Part shown: piece after piece, positions 1 to 9,016 of the stretch | Layout of the letters: every line of letters starts with the position of its first letter | How positions within the stretch are numbered: position 1 is the stretch's first letter | NCBI GenBank assembly: GCA_022760435.1 | Contig: JALEFY010000019.1 | Span: 57,128-121,127 of the forward strand | DNA: 64,000 bases | Direction: 5' to 3' | Source of the DNA: Neomegalonema sp. | GTDB taxonomy: Bacteria; Pseudomonadota; Alphaproteobacteria; Rhodobacterales; Rhodobacteraceae | Position numbers and translations under genes: made by a program | Notes under the pieces: generated by a model | Databases searched by the model: none | What the model saw: the letters and a program-made list of their open reading frames with translations, nothing else | Told to the model about the DNA's origin: nothing

Positions 1-446
1 TCAAGGCCCCCGCTTCAGGGATCGTATTTGGCCTGACCAAATTCACCACGGGCGGCGTCATTCAGTCGGGCGAGCCGATCCTGTCAATCGTTCCGGCGCA
101 ATCGCCGCTGGTGGTGGAGGCGCAGATCAGTCTGGTGGATCGCGATGTGGTGCGCGCCGGGATGCCGGCCCGCATTCGCTTCACCTCCTTCAACTTCCGC
201 ACAAGCGAGCCGGTCCCGGCCACGGTGCTGCGCGTCTCGGCGGATGCGGTGAGCGATGAGAGCAATGGCACGAGCTATTACACAGCGGTGCTCGAGGTTG
301 CGCCCGAGGCTTTGGCCGCGCAAAATCTGACGCTCGAGCCGGGGATGCCAGCCGAGGCGATCATCCCCCTGGGTGCTCGCACGCCGGTGCAGTACCTGCT
401 CGAGCCGCTGCTGCGCAATTGGGAGAAGGCGCTGCGGGAAGAATAG
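1..446 (+). CDS. HlyD-family type I secretion periplasmic adaptor, 3' part
   Basis: The frame is open from the window edge (codons from base 3) to a TAG at 444-446, so the N-terminus lies upstream. The visible 147 residues start with a lipoyl/barrel-like stretch (KAPASGIV, then TTGGVIQSGEPILSIVP). The beta-barrel end follows, with the pattern VDRDVVRAGMPARIRF and an ending PGMPAEAIIPLGARTPVQYLLEPL. These are hallmarks of the C-terminal end of HlyD/PrtE adaptors that bridge the inner-membrane ABC exporter and the TolC channel. The ABC exporter is probably just upstream, outside the window. Substrates of such systems are usually RTX proteins, and a large RTX locus lies about 53 kb away in this window; any link is inference. 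The stop codon lies inside an 18-bp tandem repeat. Confidence 0.85.
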   Translation, partial: KAPASGIVFGLTKFTTGGVIQSGEPILSIVPAQSPLVVEAQISLVDRDVVRAGMPARIRFTSFNFRTSEPVPATVLRVSADAVSDESNGTSYYTAVLEVAPEALAAQNLTLEPGMPAEAIIPLGARTPVQYLLEPLLRNWEKALREE

Positions 447-481
447 GCGCTGCGGGGAGAATAGGCGCTGTGGGAGGGATA
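428..481. repeat. 18-bp tandem repeat, three copies, spanning the hlyD-type stop codon
   Basis: Units at 428-445, 446-463 and 464-481 share the core ggcgctgcggg(a/g)agaata. The first unit holds the last codons of the adaptor gene and runs into its TAG; the others lie after it. It looks like a recent tandem duplication. Confidence 0.85.
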
Positions 482-515
482 GGCGCAGCCCGCGCCTATT
501 TCGCCGGGCGCGGGA

Positions 516-896
516 TCAAGGAACGCGCCGCAGGGACACGAGCCGTCGCTCCTCATCATCGGCGCGCATCCGCCGTCGTCCTGCCGGATGTTGTCCAGCC
601 GGATGTCGTCCTGCCGGATCCTGAGGTCGGTATGACGGTTCTGTTTGCGCATTCATCTGCGCTTCCAGATGCTCAAGCCGTTCACTGACCGCATCAAGCC
701 CGGCGATAACGCTCATCAGCCCTGCCATTGTCTGTTGCTGACTGCGCTCGATCTGCTGGCATTGAAGCTCTTGGCGCCTGAGCACCTGCCCCTCCAGCAA
801 CGCCACCCGTTCTTGCAGCGCCGCGATCGGGTCGTCCTTGCGCGCGTCAAGGCGAACCGCCTGCCCAGCGTCGCCCCCCTTTTTCTCACCCGGCAT
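516..896 (-). CDS. Small coiled-coil protein, unknown function
   Basis: I do not recognise a family. The 126-residue product has a charged start (MPGEKKGGDAGQAVRLDARK). Next comes a heptad-like helical stretch at about residues 24-82, rich in Leu, Gln and Glu (IAALQERVALLEGQV, later LDAVSERLEHLEAQM), which predicts a coiled coil. A low-complexity tail follows with PAGRHPAGQHPAGRR, encoded by a 15-bp tandem repeat. An AAAGG motif lies about seven bases before the ATG. It is convergent with the upstream secretion-adaptor gene and has no operon partner here. Reality is supported by the ribosome site and the heptad pattern, but it could be a chance ORF in GC-rich DNA. Confidence 0.55.
   Translation of the reverse strand: MPGEKKGGDAGQAVRLDARKDDPIAALQERVALLEGQVLRRQELQCQQIERSQQQTMAGLMSVIAGLDAVSERLEHLEAQMNAQTEPSYRPQDPAGRHPAGQHPAGRRRMRADDEERRLVSLRRVP
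581..620. repeat. 15-bp tandem repeat inside the coiled-coil gene
   Basis: Units ctgccggatgttgtc (581-595) and cagccggatgtcgtc (596-610) are followed by a partial third (611-620). On the minus strand they encode the PAG-x-H repeats of the protein tail. Confidence 0.75.
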
Positions 897-1593
897 AAAA
901 GTGCCTTTTGTCTTTTTATCTTTGTTCTTGCCTGCTCGACACCGGAGATTCTCTCACTCCGGTAACCGTGACATTCCCACACAGGGGCGGAGCCAACAAG
1001 CAAAAATGGGATTTGTTCGGATAAATGCGCGTGCAGAAGCGCTGCAAATCGCCCGCACAGCGTTGCTCAGAGCGTTCCGATACGTCACAGGATCAGTCTT
1101 CAGGGAGACAGCGTTCGGAGCACCGGCTGTGGATCAAATATATGATCCAGCGAGGAGGAGAGAGCGGCTGTCGGCGCTCCGAACACTTTTTATATATCTC
1201 AGTTTCTCGGCCTTGGGAAGCGATCAAGCCCGGCGTTATCGCTTAATATCAAATCGAATCGCGTGCTTTGCCAACAACGGCAACAACTGGGCGCCTCTGG
1301 TGCGATGTCGTGAGGGTTAATTGTTCTAAACAGGGCCCTGCTCCCCTCGATGTTGTGAAGGACAGACCTGGCTCGCTTTACGCGCATTACTCGAACAGGG
1401 AATCGAATCCGCTCTGGCAGGGCGCAGGCCAAGCCGCAGTTCAGCAAGCGATCAGTGCGCAGACCTTGCCGCATTTACCGATGATCTCTTGAGATTTTGC
1501 ACCTGCTTTCTGGTCGAGCGCAAAGGCTCGTGCTAAGCAACCGGCGGATTTTTATCAGGGATGCCTTGTCCCGCGCGCAAAGGGAGATACCGC
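897..1593. other. Non-coding stretch upstream of tpiA
   Basis: About 700 bases with no convincing gene. Open frames here (for example 838-1320 on the plus strand) lack a ribosome site and have no recognisable protein signature. The stretch holds a nested inverted repeat at 1113-1184 and a short hairpin (AAGCGAT 1218-1224 with ATCGCTT 1238-1244). It presumably includes the tpiA promoter, which I cannot place. I see no tRNA. Confidence 0.6.
1113..1184. promoter_or_regulatory. Nested inverted repeats, operator- or RNA-structure-like
   Basis: Outer arms GTTCGGAGC (1113-1121) and GCTCCGAAC (1176-1184) pair perfectly. Inside them is a second perfect inverted repeat, TGGATCA (1130-1136) and TGATCCA (1143-1149), around an AT-only six-base centre. 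The inner element looks like a dimeric-regulator operator, and the whole could fold as RNA. No cognate regulator is identifiable. Confidence 0.5.
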
Positions 1594-2337
1594 ATGACGC
1601 AGCGCCGCCGCCTGGTCGCAGGAAACTGGAAGATGAACGGGCTCCGTGCCGCTCGGGCCGAGTTTGACGCGATGCTGTCAGGCGCTGCCGATATCGCCGA
1701 TTGCGAGTTGATGATCGCGCCGTCCTTCCTGCTGGTTGCCGACTTTGCCGCAGCGGCCAAAGGCGGGAAGGTCGCGGTTGGCGCGCAGGACTGTCATGCC
1801 AAGGCGAGCGGCGCGCATACCGGTGATGTCTCGGCGGAGATGCTGGCCGATGCTGGTGCCAGCGCGATCATCGTCGGCCATTCCGAGCGCCGCACGGATC
1901 ACGGCGAAACCGATGAAACCGTGAAAGCCAAGGCCGAGGCCGCCTGGCGCGCCGGGCTCACCGCGATCATCTGCGTTGGCGAGACCGAAGGCGAGCGCGA
2001 TGCCGGTCAGGCGTTGAGCGTCGTCGAGCGGCAGATCGCGGGCTCGGTACCCGAAGGCGCGACGGCGGCCAATACCGTCATCGCCTATGAGCCGGTCTGG
2101 GCAATCGGCACCGGGCGCACGCCGACCATCGCCGATATCAAGGAGATCCATGACGCGATGCATGCGCAGCTCGTCGCCCGCTTTGGCGGCGAAGGCGAAG
2201 GCATGCGCCTGCTCTATGGCGGCTCGGTGAAGCCGGGCAATGCCGCGGAGATCTTCGCGGTCGAGAATGTCGATGGCGGTCTGGTCGGCGGCGCGAGCCT
2301 GAAGGCTGAAGACTTCCTCGCCATCGCCCGTGCCTGA
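1594..2337 (+). CDS. tpiA: Triosephosphate isomerase
   Basis: Interconverts dihydroxyacetone phosphate and glyceraldehyde 3-phosphate in glycolysis and gluconeogenesis. The 247-residue length is typical. Visible active-site blocks are the substrate lysine in AGNWKMNG near the N-terminus, the electrophilic His in VGHSERR, and the catalytic Glu in [11 protein letters not shown]. The phosphate-binding glycines are in [12 protein letters not shown] and [10 protein letters not shown] chose the ATG at 1594 over an in-frame ATG at 1561 because AGGGAG sits eight bases before it and family members start with this sequence. The 3' end overlaps the following acetyltransferase gene by eight bases, so the two are probably co-translated. 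Confidence 0.97.
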   Translation: MTQRRRLVAGNWKMNGLRAARAEFDAMLSGAADIADCELMIAPSFLLVADFAAAAKGGKVAVGAQDCHAKASGAHTGDVSAEMLADAGASAIIVGHSERRTDHGETDETVKAKAEAAWRAGLTAIICVGETEGERDAGQALSVVERQIAGSVPEGATAANTVIAYEPVWAIGTGRTPTIADIKEIHDAMHAQLVARFGGEGEGMRLLYGGSVKPGNAAEIFAVENVDGGLVGGASLKAEDFLAIARA

Positions 2338-3058
2338 GGCGCAGCGCCTGAACGCCTTTGGCCAGCCGATCGGTCCCGACCTGATCGGCTGGTCCAGCGC
2401 CCGCGCGCCGCTTCGGGCTGCGCTCGAGGGGCGCTTTGCGCGGCTCGAGCCGCTCTCGCCCGCCAGCCACGGCGCCGCGCTCTGGCAGGGCTTTGAAGAG
2501 GCACCGCAGAGCCTGTGGACCTATATGGCCTACGGACCCTTCGCCGATCGCGCGGCGTTCGACGCCTTTCTCGACCTCGCCGAGCAAGGCGATGATCCGC
2601 TCTATTTTGCGATCTGCGATGCGAGCAGCGGGCGGGCGCTGGGCCTTGCCGCCTATCTGCGGATGATGCCGGGCACCGGCAGCATCGAGATCGGGGCGCT
2701 CACCTATACCCCGGCCCTGCAACGCTCAAGGATCGCGAGCGAAGCGCAATTCCTCTTCATGCGCCACGCCTTCGCGGATCTGGGCTATCGGCGCTACGAG
2801 TGGAAATGCGATGCGCTGAACGCCCCCTCGCGCGCGGCGGCCGAGCGGCTGGGCTTTACCTATGAGGGCACGTTTCGCTGCGCCACCGTCTACAAGGGCC
2901 GAAGCCGCGATACCGCGTGGTACTCGATCACCGCCGATGAGTGGCCCAGCCTCGCGAGCGCCCATGAGCGTTGGCTCGCGCCGGAGAATTTCGATGCGGA
3001 CGGTCAGCAGCGCGCCCGGCTCCGGGATCTGATCGCCGAGCAGCGGGGGGCCGCATGA
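2330..3058 (+). CDS. GNAT-family N-acetyltransferase (RimJ/RimL-like)
   Basis: A 242-residue protein of the large GNAT subgroup that acetylates protein N-termini or small amines; the substrate is unknown. Family-type segments are an N-terminal strand ([11 protein letters not shown]), a core ending in [17 protein letters not shown], the acetyl-CoA-side helix region with [11 protein letters not shown], and the late motif [21 protein letters not shown] that is characteristic of RimJ/RimL relatives. Translation most likely starts at a GTG that overlaps the last eight bases of tpiA. The stop overlaps the next gene as ATGA. The tight overlaps with tpiA and the marC-like gene indicate one transcript. 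Confidence 0.88.
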   Translation: MPEAQRLNAFGQPIGPDLIGWSSARAPLRAALEGRFARLEPLSPASHGAALWQGFEEAPQSLWTYMAYGPFADRAAFDAFLDLAEQGDDPLYFAICDASSGRALGLAAYLRMMPGTGSIEIGALTYTPALQRSRIASEAQFLFMRHAFADLGYRRYEWKCDALNAPSRAAAERLGFTYEGTFRCATVYKGRSRDTAWYSITADEWPSLASAHERWLAPENFDADGQQRARLRDLIAEQRGAA

Positions 3059-3747
3059 GCCTCGAGGCCGCCATCACCGCCTTTGTCACCCTGTTCGTGG
3101 TCATCGACCCGATCGGGCTCGCCCCGATCTTCGCCGCCCTCACCCGAGGCGCAAGCCGCGCCGAGCGCGCCCGCATCGCCCGCTCCGGGGTGCTGATCGG
3201 CTTTGCGATCCTGATCGCCTTCGGCCTGTTCGGGCAAAGCCTGCTGAGCGCGATTGGCATCGGCCTGCCAGCCTTTCGCATCTCGGGCGGGATCATGCTG
3301 TTCCTGATCGCGATGGAGATGCTGTTCGAGCGGCGCACCGAGCGGCGGCGCCGGGCGGGCTCCACCGAGCCTGCGGGCAGCGCGCAACAGCCGGACGGTG
3401 GGCAGGAAGGTGGGCCAGAAGGTGGGCAAGACGGTAGGCTCGAGGCGGATCCGACCGTCTTTCCCCTCGCCACCCCGCTGATCGCCGGGCCGGGGGCAAT
3501 GGCGACCATGGTGCTGCTGAGCTCGAACGCCGCTGACTGGGCCGAGCGCGGAGTGGTCTTTGCCTGCCTCGTGTTGGTGCTGAGCTGCAACTACCTGCTG
3601 TTTCGCGCCGCAGGCGGGCTCGAGCGATTGATCGGGCAGACCGGCATCGCGGTGCTCACCCGCCTGCTCGGGGTGCTGCTCGGCGCGCTGGCGGTGCAAT
3701 TCGTACTCGACGGGCTCGCCGATTTCGGTTTCGTGGCGCGCGGCTGA
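3055..3747 (+). CDS. MarC-family integral membrane protein
   Basis: A 230-residue polytopic inner-membrane protein. MarC proteins have about six membrane segments, and no transport substrate is firmly established for them. The family start is clear (FVTLFVVIDPIGLAPIF), as is the later block FPLATPLIAGPGAMATM. The start at 3055 forms an ATGA overlap with the acetyltransferase stop; the longer frame upstream is not MarC-like. Between membrane segments, at about residues 100-140, lies a hydrophilic insertion rich in Arg, Gly, Gln and Glu. Part of it (GGQE/GGPE/GGQD) is encoded by a 12-bp tandem repeat. That insert makes the loop longer than usual. The gene is convergent with the cyclo-ligase gene, with only three bases between them. 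Confidence 0.9.
   Translation: MSLEAAITAFVTLFVVIDPIGLAPIFAALTRGASRAERARIARSGVLIGFAILIAFGLFGQSLLSAIGIGLPAFRISGGIMLFLIAMEMLFERRTERRRRAGSTEPAGSAQQPDGGQEGGPEGGQDGRLEADPTVFPLATPLIAGPGAMATMVLLSSNAADWAERGVVFACLVLVLSCNYLLFRAAGGLERLIGQTGIAVLTRLLGVLLGALAVQFVLDGLADFGFVARG
3397..3432. repeat. 12-bp tandem repeat in the marC-like gene
   Basis: Three in-frame units (3397-3408, 3409-3420, 3421-3432) with core ggtgggc-agaa encode Gly-Gly-Gln/Pro-Glu/Asp in a cytoplasmic or periplasmic loop. The unit length keeps the reading frame. Confidence 0.8.
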
Positions 3748-3750
3748 GGC

Positions 3751-4365
3751 TCAGGGGAGCACGATCCCGGCCTCGGTCAGTACCGCATCGAGGCGCTGGT
3801 CAAAGGGGCCGGTCGGCACGGCCTCGACCCGTTGCGCCGCATAGGCCAGCCCGATGGCGACGCAGGATGCGCACTCTGCTGACGGCGTGCGAAGCGCGGC
3901 CAGCGTGCGATCGTAAAAGCCGCCCCCATAGCCGAGCCGCCCGCCTTGCGCATCGAAGGCGAGCAGCGGGACCAGCAGCAGATCCGGGCTCACCCAGTCG
4001 CCTTGCGCCGGGATCTGCGCCCCGAATGCGCCGGGGATCAGCGCATCGCCGGGCGAAAAGGCGCGAAACCGCAGCGCCTGCCCGTTCCCGATCACCACCG
4101 GCAGGCACAAGCGCGCGCCCGCCCCAAACAGAGCGCTCATCAGCGGGCCCGGGTCGATCTCCGAGCCGATCGGGCGATAACCGGCGATGATCCGCCCGGA
4201 AAAGCCAGAACCCGCCTTGCTGGCCTGAACCGCCTCAAGCGCGCTCACGCGTGCCGCCAGCGCGCGCGCCGCCGCCTCGCCGCAAGCAGTATGGGCGGCG
4301 TCGCGCCGGGCCTTGGCCGCCTGCCGCGCCTGCGCCTTTTCTTGTGCCGCGCGATCCTCAGGCAC
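3751..4365 (-). CDS. 5-formyltetrahydrofolate cyclo-ligase family protein
   Basis: ATP-dependent conversion of 5-formyl-THF to 5,10-methenyl-THF, part of folate one-carbon recycling in the cytoplasm. The 204-residue product shows the family's basic N-terminal helix (KAQARQAAKARRD), the middle YRPIGSEIDPGPLM segment and the diagnostic C-terminal block GGRLGYGGGFYDRTL, which binds ATP phosphates and folate. The start overlaps the stop of the upstream mbfA-type gene by eight bases, so the two are co-transcribed. Pairing of an iron exporter with a folate enzyme is probably just operon convenience. Confidence 0.93.
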   Translation of the reverse strand: MPEDRAAQEKAQARQAAKARRDAAHTACGEAAARALAARVSALEAVQASKAGSGFSGRIIAGYRPIGSEIDPGPLMSALFGAGARLCLPVVIGNGQALRFRAFSPGDALIPGAFGAQIPAQGDWVSPDLLLVPLLAFDAQGGRLGYGGGFYDRTLAALRTPSAECASCVAIGLAYAAQRVEAVPTGPFDQRLDAVLTEAGIVLP

Positions 4366-5335
4366 TGCCGATCAACATCCCCGCCGCCAGCACCAGCGCG
4401 CCGCCGACCACGATCTGCAAGGTCGCGCGCCAGAACGGGGTGTCCATGTACTTGTTCTGGATCCAGGCAATCGCCCACAGCTCGACAAAGACCAGCACCA
4501 GCGCCAGCACTGTCGCGGTCCAGAAATGCGGGATCAGATAGGGCAGCGCATGGCCAAGCCCGCCCAGCGTCGTCATGACCCCCGTCACCACCCCGCGGGT
4601 AACCGGCGAGCCGCGGCCCGAGATCTGCCCGTCATCCGAGGCCGCCTCGGTAAAGCCCATCGAGATCCCCGCCCCGATCGAGGCCGCGAGCCCGACCAGG
4701 AAGGTGTTCCACGTATCGCCGGTGGCAAAAGCGGCAGCGAAGATCGGCGCCAGGGTCGAGACCGAGCCATCCATCAGCCCGGCAAGCCCCGGCTGCACAT
4801 AGGTGAGCACGAACTGGCGATGGGCCTCGTCATCCTCCTGCTGCTTCGCGTCCTCGCTCAGATGCTCGCGCCCCAGCGCCTCGGCGGCCTGGATATGCGC
4901 GCCCTCGGCCGCCGCGAGAAAGCCGAGCAGCTTGCGGGTCTCGGCGTCCTGGGTCTCCTTGGCCGCGCGCAGATAGAATTCGCGGGCGCTGCGCTCCATC
5001 TGCGCCGCTTCCTCGCGCATTTCCTCAAGCCCCAGCTTCTCGACCAGCCAGACCGGACGGCGCGAATAGAACCCGGCAACATGCTCGCGCCGGATCAGCG
5101 GGATCTGCTCGCCAAAGCGGGTCTGGTGCAGCTCGATGAGCCGGGCGCGGTGCTCGTCCTCCTCGGCCGCCATGCCGTCATAGACCGCCGCCGATGACGG
5201 GAAGTCGGCCCGCAGCCGCTCGGCAAAATCGCGATAGATGCGCGCGTCATCTTCTTCGGCAGAGATCGCCAGCGCCAGAACCTGTTGCTCGGTGAGGTCA
5301 GAAAAGCGCTTTCGGTAGAACATGCCTGCCAACAT
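4358..5335 (-). CDS. mbfA: Membrane-bound ferritin-like/VIT-domain iron exporter (MbfA type)
   Basis: A 325-residue fusion of an N-terminal rubrerythrin-like di-iron domain and a C-terminal VIT1-like membrane domain. Repeated Glu/His ligand motifs are visible: SAEEDDARIYRDFAERL, then MAAEEDEHRARLIELHQ, then MERSAREFYLRAAKET and AAAEGAHIQAAEAL. The membrane half starts near residue 180 (YVQPGLAGLMDGSVSTLAPIFA) and has about four to five helices. In rhizobia, MbfA exports iron and protects against iron and peroxide stress, usually under Irr control. I did not find a clear Irr-type box in the 181-base gap to the divergent aspS. AAGGAG lies seven to eight bases before the chosen ATG. It is first in an operon with the folate cyclo-ligase. 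Confidence 0.92.
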   Translation of the reverse strand: MLAGMFYRKRFSDLTEQQVLALAISAEEDDARIYRDFAERLRADFPSSAAVYDGMAAEEDEHRARLIELHQTRFGEQIPLIRREHVAGFYSRRPVWLVEKLGLEEMREEAAQMERSAREFYLRAAKETQDAETRKLLGFLAAAEGAHIQAAEALGREHLSEDAKQQEDDEAHRQFVLTYVQPGLAGLMDGSVSTLAPIFAAAFATGDTWNTFLVGLAASIGAGISMGFTEAASDDGQISGRGSPVTRGVVTGVMTTLGGLGHALPYLIPHFWTATVLALVLVFVELWAIAWIQNKYMDTPFWRATLQIVVGGALVLAAGMLIGSA

Positions 5336-5449
5336 CCCTCACTCCTTCTTGGCTATCCGCAGATTGGCTGCCCAAGATCTAGCGCAGCGCGCAGGCGTTG
5401 AAAATGGGGTCATTGCCGCAGCGCAGCAGCAAGGCGCCCACCCCGCCCC

Positions 5450-5478
5450 TTGACAACCCGCGCGCCCTCGCCTCATCT
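5450..5478 (+). promoter_or_regulatory. Candidate sigma-70 promoter of aspS
   Basis: A perfect -35 TTGACA (5450-5455) is followed after 17 bases by TCATCT (5473-5478), a weak -10. It lies about 40 bases before the aspS ATG. This is a sequence match only. Confidence 0.35.
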
Positions 5479-5516
5479 CCGCCCACTTTCCCCAAGCGAG
5501 AGATCGAGGATCCACA

Positions 5517-7304
5517 ATGCACGCCTATCGCACCCATACCTGCGGCCAACTGAGCAAGATGAATGTGGGTGAGACCGTCCGCCTCTCCGGCTGGGTGCAC
5601 CGGGTCCGCGATCATGGCGGGGTGCTGTTCATCGACCTGCGCGACCATTATGGCATGACGCAAGTGCTCGCCGACCCTGACAGCCCGGCCTTCGCCGATG
5701 TCGAAAAGGTGCGCTCGGAATGGTGCATCCGCATTGATGGTGAGGTCAAGGCGCGCTCGGCCGAGACCGTGAATACCGATCTGCCGACCGGCGAGATCGA
5801 GATCTTCATCCGCGAACTCGAAGTGCTCGGCGCCGCCGAAGAGCTGCCGCTGCCGGTGTTTGGCGAGCAGGACTATCCCGAGGATACGCGGCTCAAATAC
5901 CGCTATCTCGACCTGCGCCGCGAGAAGCTGCACAAGTCGATCATGCTGCGCGCCGGGGTGATCCGCTCCCTGCGCGAGCGTATGCAGGCGCGCGGCTTCA
6001 CCGAGTTCCAGACCCCGATCCTCACCGCCTCCTCGCCCGAGGGTGCGCGCGACTTCCTGGTCCCCTCGCGCCTGCATCCGGGCAAGTTCTACGCCCTGCC
6101 GCAAGCGCCGCAGCAGTTCAAGCAGCTCAGCATGATCGCGGGCTTTGATCGCTATTTTCAGATCGCCCCCTGCTTTCGCGATGAAGACCCGCGCGCCGAC
6201 CGCTCGCCGGGCGAGTTCTATCAGCTCGATATCGAGATGAGCTTTGTCACTCAGGAAGACATCTTCCAGACCATCGAGCCGGTGATGCGCGGAGTGTTCG
6301 AGGAGTTTGGCGGCGGGCGCCCGGTCACGCCGGACTTCCCGCGCATCCCCTACCGCACCTCGATGCTCAAATATGGCTGCGACAAGCCGGACCTGCGCAA
6401 TCCGATCGAGATGCAGGTGGTCTCCGAGCATTTCGACGGGGGTGGCTTTGGCGTCTTCGCCGGTATCCTGAAGAAGAACAAGAAGGCGCAGATCCGCGCG
6501 ATCCCGGCGCCGGGGGGCGGCTCGCGCGCGTTTTGCGACCGCATGGATGGTTGGGCGAAGAAGGAAGCCGGGCTGCCGGGCCTCGCCTATATCTTCTGGC
6601 GCGAGGAAGGCGGCGAGATCGCCGGTGCGGGGCCGGTGGCCAAGAACCTCGGGCCGGAACGTACCGAGGCGCTGCGGGCTCAGCTCGGGCTGAACGCGGG
6701 GGATGCGGTGTTCTTCTGCGCGGGCGAGCCGCATCAGTTCGAGGCCGCCGCCGCCAAGGCGCGCAACATGATCGGCGAGGAACTGGGGCTCACGGCCAAG
6801 GACCGGTTCGATTTCTGCTGGATCGTCGATTTCCCGATGTATGAGCGCGATGAGGAGACGGGCGCGCTCGATTTCTCGCATAACCCGTTCTCGATGCCGC
6901 AGGGCGGGATGGACGCGCTGGAGAGCGAGGACCCGCTCGATATCCTCGGCTATCAATACGACATCGTGTGCAACGGGATCGAGCTTTCCTCGGGCGCGGT
7001 GCGGAACCACAAGCCGGAGATCATGTACAAGGCGTTCGAGATCGTCGGCCATGACAAGGATTTCGTGGACAGCAATTTCGGCGGCATGCTGAGCGCCTTC
7101 CGCTTCGGCGCCCCGCCGCATGGCGGCATCGCGCCGGGGGTCGACCGGATGGTGATGCTGCTGGCGGATGCGGAGAACATCCGCGAGGTGATCATGTTCC
7201 CGATGAACCAGAAGGCCGAAGACCCGATGATGGGCGCTCCGTCGCTGCCGACCAACGAGCAGTTGCGCGAGCTCAATCTGCGGGTGGTGCAAGAGGATAA
7301 ATAG
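5517..7304 (+). CDS. aspS: Aspartyl-tRNA synthetase
   Basis: Charges tRNA with aspartate. The 595-residue length fits the bacterial-type enzyme with the inserted GAD domain. In order: N-terminal OB-fold anticodon domain ([23 protein letters not shown]); class II catalytic core with QSPQ-like loop ([13 protein letters not shown]); motif 2 around residue 220 ([20 protein letters not shown]); an insertion from about 290 to 420; then motif 3 near residue 535 ([13 protein letters not shown]). Many alphaproteobacteria use a non-discriminating form that also charges tRNA-Asn. I cannot tell which form this is from the sequence alone. A GAGG ribosome site is seven bases before the ATG. It is divergent from mbfA. 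Confidence 0.98.
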   Translation: MHAYRTHTCGQLSKMNVGETVRLSGWVHRVRDHGGVLFIDLRDHYGMTQVLADPDSPAFADVEKVRSEWCIRIDGEVKARSAETVNTDLPTGEIEIFIRELEVLGAAEELPLPVFGEQDYPEDTRLKYRYLDLRREKLHKSIMLRAGVIRSLRERMQARGFTEFQTPILTASSPEGARDFLVPSRLHPGKFYALPQAPQQFKQLSMIAGFDRYFQIAPCFRDEDPRADRSPGEFYQLDIEMSFVTQEDIFQTIEPVMRGVFEEFGGGRPVTPDFPRIPYRTSMLKYGCDKPDLRNPIEMQVVSEHFDGGGFGVFAGILKKNKKAQIRAIPAPGGGSRAFCDRMDGWAKKEAGLPGLAYIFWREEGGEIAGAGPVAKNLGPERTEALRAQLGLNAGDAVFFCAGEPHQFEAAAAKARNMIGEELGLTAKDRFDFCWIVDFPMYERDEETGALDFSHNPFSMPQGGMDALESEDPLDILGYQYDIVCNGIELSSGAVRNHKPEIMYKAFEIVGHDKDFVDSNFGGMLSAFRFGAPPHGGIAPGVDRMVMLLADAENIREVIMFPMNQKAEDPMMGAPSLPTNEQLRELNLRVVQEDK

Positions 7305-7391
7305 GTCAGCGCCAAAGGTCAGCGAGGGGCCCGCGGCCAGGAGTTTCGAGCCAGGAGTTACCAGCCCTGAGCGCGCGCAGGACGCTTTGCC

Positions 7392-8273
7392 ATGAACTGG
7401 GATGATGGACGCTTGCTGCTCGCGGTCGCCCGCGCCGGTCAGATGCTCGGCGCGGCCCGTGCGCTCGGGCTCAATCAGGCCACCTTGTCGCGGCGCCTTG
7501 CGGCCCTTGAAGCACGTTTGCAGACCAAATTGCTCGAACGCGGCCCCTCTGGCTGCTCGCTGACCAGCGAGGGCGCGGCGCTGCTCGCGCATCTGGAGCG
7601 CGCCGAAAGTGCGTTTATCGAAGGGGAGGCGCTGTTCGAGCAAGGCGCCGCCCATGTTGCCGGGACGGTGCGCATCGGGGCGCCGGATGGGCTTGGCGTG
7701 CATTTTCTGGCCCCGCGCCTGCACAAGCTGATGGCGCGCCATCCCGGCCTTCGCCTGCAACTGGTCCCGGTGCCGCGCAGCTTCTCGCTCTCCCAACGCG
7801 AGGCCGATATCGCGGTGATGATCGGGCGGCCCGATCGCGGCCGTCTGGTGGTGCGCAAGCTCACCGATTACTCGCTCGGCCTTTACGCCTCACGCGACTA
7901 TCTTGAGGCGCATGGCACCCCGCAGAGCCTTGACGATCTCGCCCGGCATCGGCTGATCGGCTATGTCGAGGACCTGATCTTCACCCCCGAGCTTGCCTAT
8001 ACCGCCGAAATCCTGGAGCGATGGCCCGCACAGCTCGAGATTGCAAGCGCCATCGGCCAGTTTGAGGCAGTGCGCGCCGGGGCGGGGGTCGGCATCTTGC
8101 ATGATTTCATCGCCGCCGGAACGCGGGATCTGGTGCGCCTGTTCGCGCAAACCTCGATCCACCGCGCCTATTGGACCGCCTATCACGAGGATCTGCGCGC
8201 GATCCGCCGCGTTCAGATCGTCTCGCAATTTCTCAATGACGAGGTGAGCAGCCATCCCGGCTGGGTGGTCTGA
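7392..8273 (+). CDS. LysR-family transcriptional regulator
   Basis: A 293-residue regulator. The N-terminal winged helix-turn-helix is plain (LAVARAGQMLGAARALGLNQATLSRRLAALEARL) and is followed by a linker helix. The effector domain resembles periplasmic binding folds (TVRIGAPDGLGVHFLAPRLHKLM, later DIAVMIGRPDRGRLVVRKL). Regulators of this subgroup often control a divergent gene. Here the gene follows aspS with an 87-base gap and faces the DUF599 gene tail-to-tail at ten bases, so its target is not apparent. No strong ribosome site is seen at the ATG, but no better start exists. Confidence 0.92.
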   Translation: MNWDDGRLLLAVARAGQMLGAARALGLNQATLSRRLAALEARLQTKLLERGPSGCSLTSEGAALLAHLERAESAFIEGEALFEQGAAHVAGTVRIGAPDGLGVHFLAPRLHKLMARHPGLRLQLVPVPRSFSLSQREADIAVMIGRPDRGRLVVRKLTDYSLGLYASRDYLEAHGTPQSLDDLARHRLIGYVEDLIFTPELAYTAEILERWPAQLEIASAIGQFEAVRAGAGVGILHDFIAAGTRDLVRLFAQTSIHRAYWTAYHEDLRAIRRVQIVSQFLNDEVSSHPGWVV

Positions 8274-8283
8274 CCGGTGCAGA

Positions 8284-8994
8284 TCAAGGCTCGGCGCTAT
8301 CCTCCATCACTGCTCGACGGGTCTCGGACATGAATTCCCGCCGATAGAGCATCGCACTCATGCAGAGCGTGGCGATGATGAACGCATCGGCTCCCAGCAG
8401 CCATGCCATGGAGGCAAGGGCGAAATAGACCAGCCGCAGCCCGCGATTGAAGCTGCGCCCGGCAAGCAGATTGAAGCGCCCGGCCTGATGCACGATCCGG
8501 TCCCGCTCAGCGCCCGGCTCGAGCGGTGTCGCGCCAATGAGGATGGCGCAGTAGCCGAACAGGCGATGCGCCCAGACGAATTTGAGAAAGCCCACCACCA
8601 GCACGGCGAACAAAAACAGCAGCTTGACCTCCCATACCGAGCGGTCCTGCGCCACCCCATCGGCGGTCAGGTCCTGGGCCAGATCGAGCAGCCGATCGGT
8701 GGAGCCGATCACCGCCGCCACCCCGCCGATGGCGATCATCACCGCCGAGGCAAAAAAGGCGGCACCGCGATGCTGGATGCTCAGGAGGGTCGAATCCATG
8801 ATCCGCACCTCTCGCTGCGCCATCAGTTCCATCCAGCGCTGACGATGCCGCGCCATGAGCCGCGCCAGGCTTGGCTGGGCCGTGCCATCGCGCTCGATCA
8901 CCCAGGTGGCGGCGGTAACGCAGATGAAGAACAAAAGCACCGCCAGCGCATCAAGCCAGCTCATCGCGGAGAAAATGAAATCAAGCGCTTGCAT
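8284..8994 (-). CDS. DUF599-family membrane protein
   Basis: A 236-residue membrane protein of unknown function. Hydrophobic helices are at about residues 5-30 (near DALAVLLFFICVTAATWVI), 75-97, 120-150 (LLFLFAVLVVGFLKFVWAHRLFGYCAILIG) and 195-222. The pattern of an N-terminal segment, a basic loop with RHRQRWMELMAQREVRIMDS, and FVWAHRLFGYCAI matches DUF599. The start at 8994 is preceded by AAAAGG at a good distance. An upstream in-frame extension overlaps the neighbour and is not family-like. It is 22 bases downstream of the pentapeptide-repeat gene on the same strand, so the two are likely co-transcribed. Confidence 0.85.
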   Translation of the reverse strand: MQALDFIFSAMSWLDALAVLLFFICVTAATWVIERDGTAQPSLARLMARHRQRWMELMAQREVRIMDSTLLSIQHRGAAFFASAVMIAIGGVAAVIGSTDRLLDLAQDLTADGVAQDRSVWEVKLLFLFAVLVVGFLKFVWAHRLFGYCAILIGATPLEPGAERDRIVHQAGRFNLLAGRSFNRGLRLVYFALASMAWLLGADAFIIATLCMSAMLYRREFMSETRRAVMEDSAEP

Positions 8995-9016
8995 TCGGAC
9001 CTTTTCTAAACCGGGT

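Noticed and set aside
1..446. Assigning the HlyD-type adaptor as the exporter of the RTX protein at 53.8-63.6 kb
   Set aside because: They are 53 kb apart with core genes between; only a general family link exists, so I kept it as a possibility within the entry and not as a finding.
838..1320. 160-codon plus-strand frame in the gap before tpiA
   Set aside because: No ribosome site, no family pattern, and composition unlike neighbouring genes; the region contains nested palindromes instead.
1385..1425. tRNA-like GGATTCGATTCC on the minus strand
   Set aside because: Flanking bases do not form a T-arm stem and no acceptor, D or anticodon arms can be drawn.
5379..7796. 805-codon open frame on the minus strand opposite aspS
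   Set aside because: It lies fully antisense to aspS and the start of the LysR gene, has no ribosome site or family signature, and is the usual shadow of GC-rich coding DNA.
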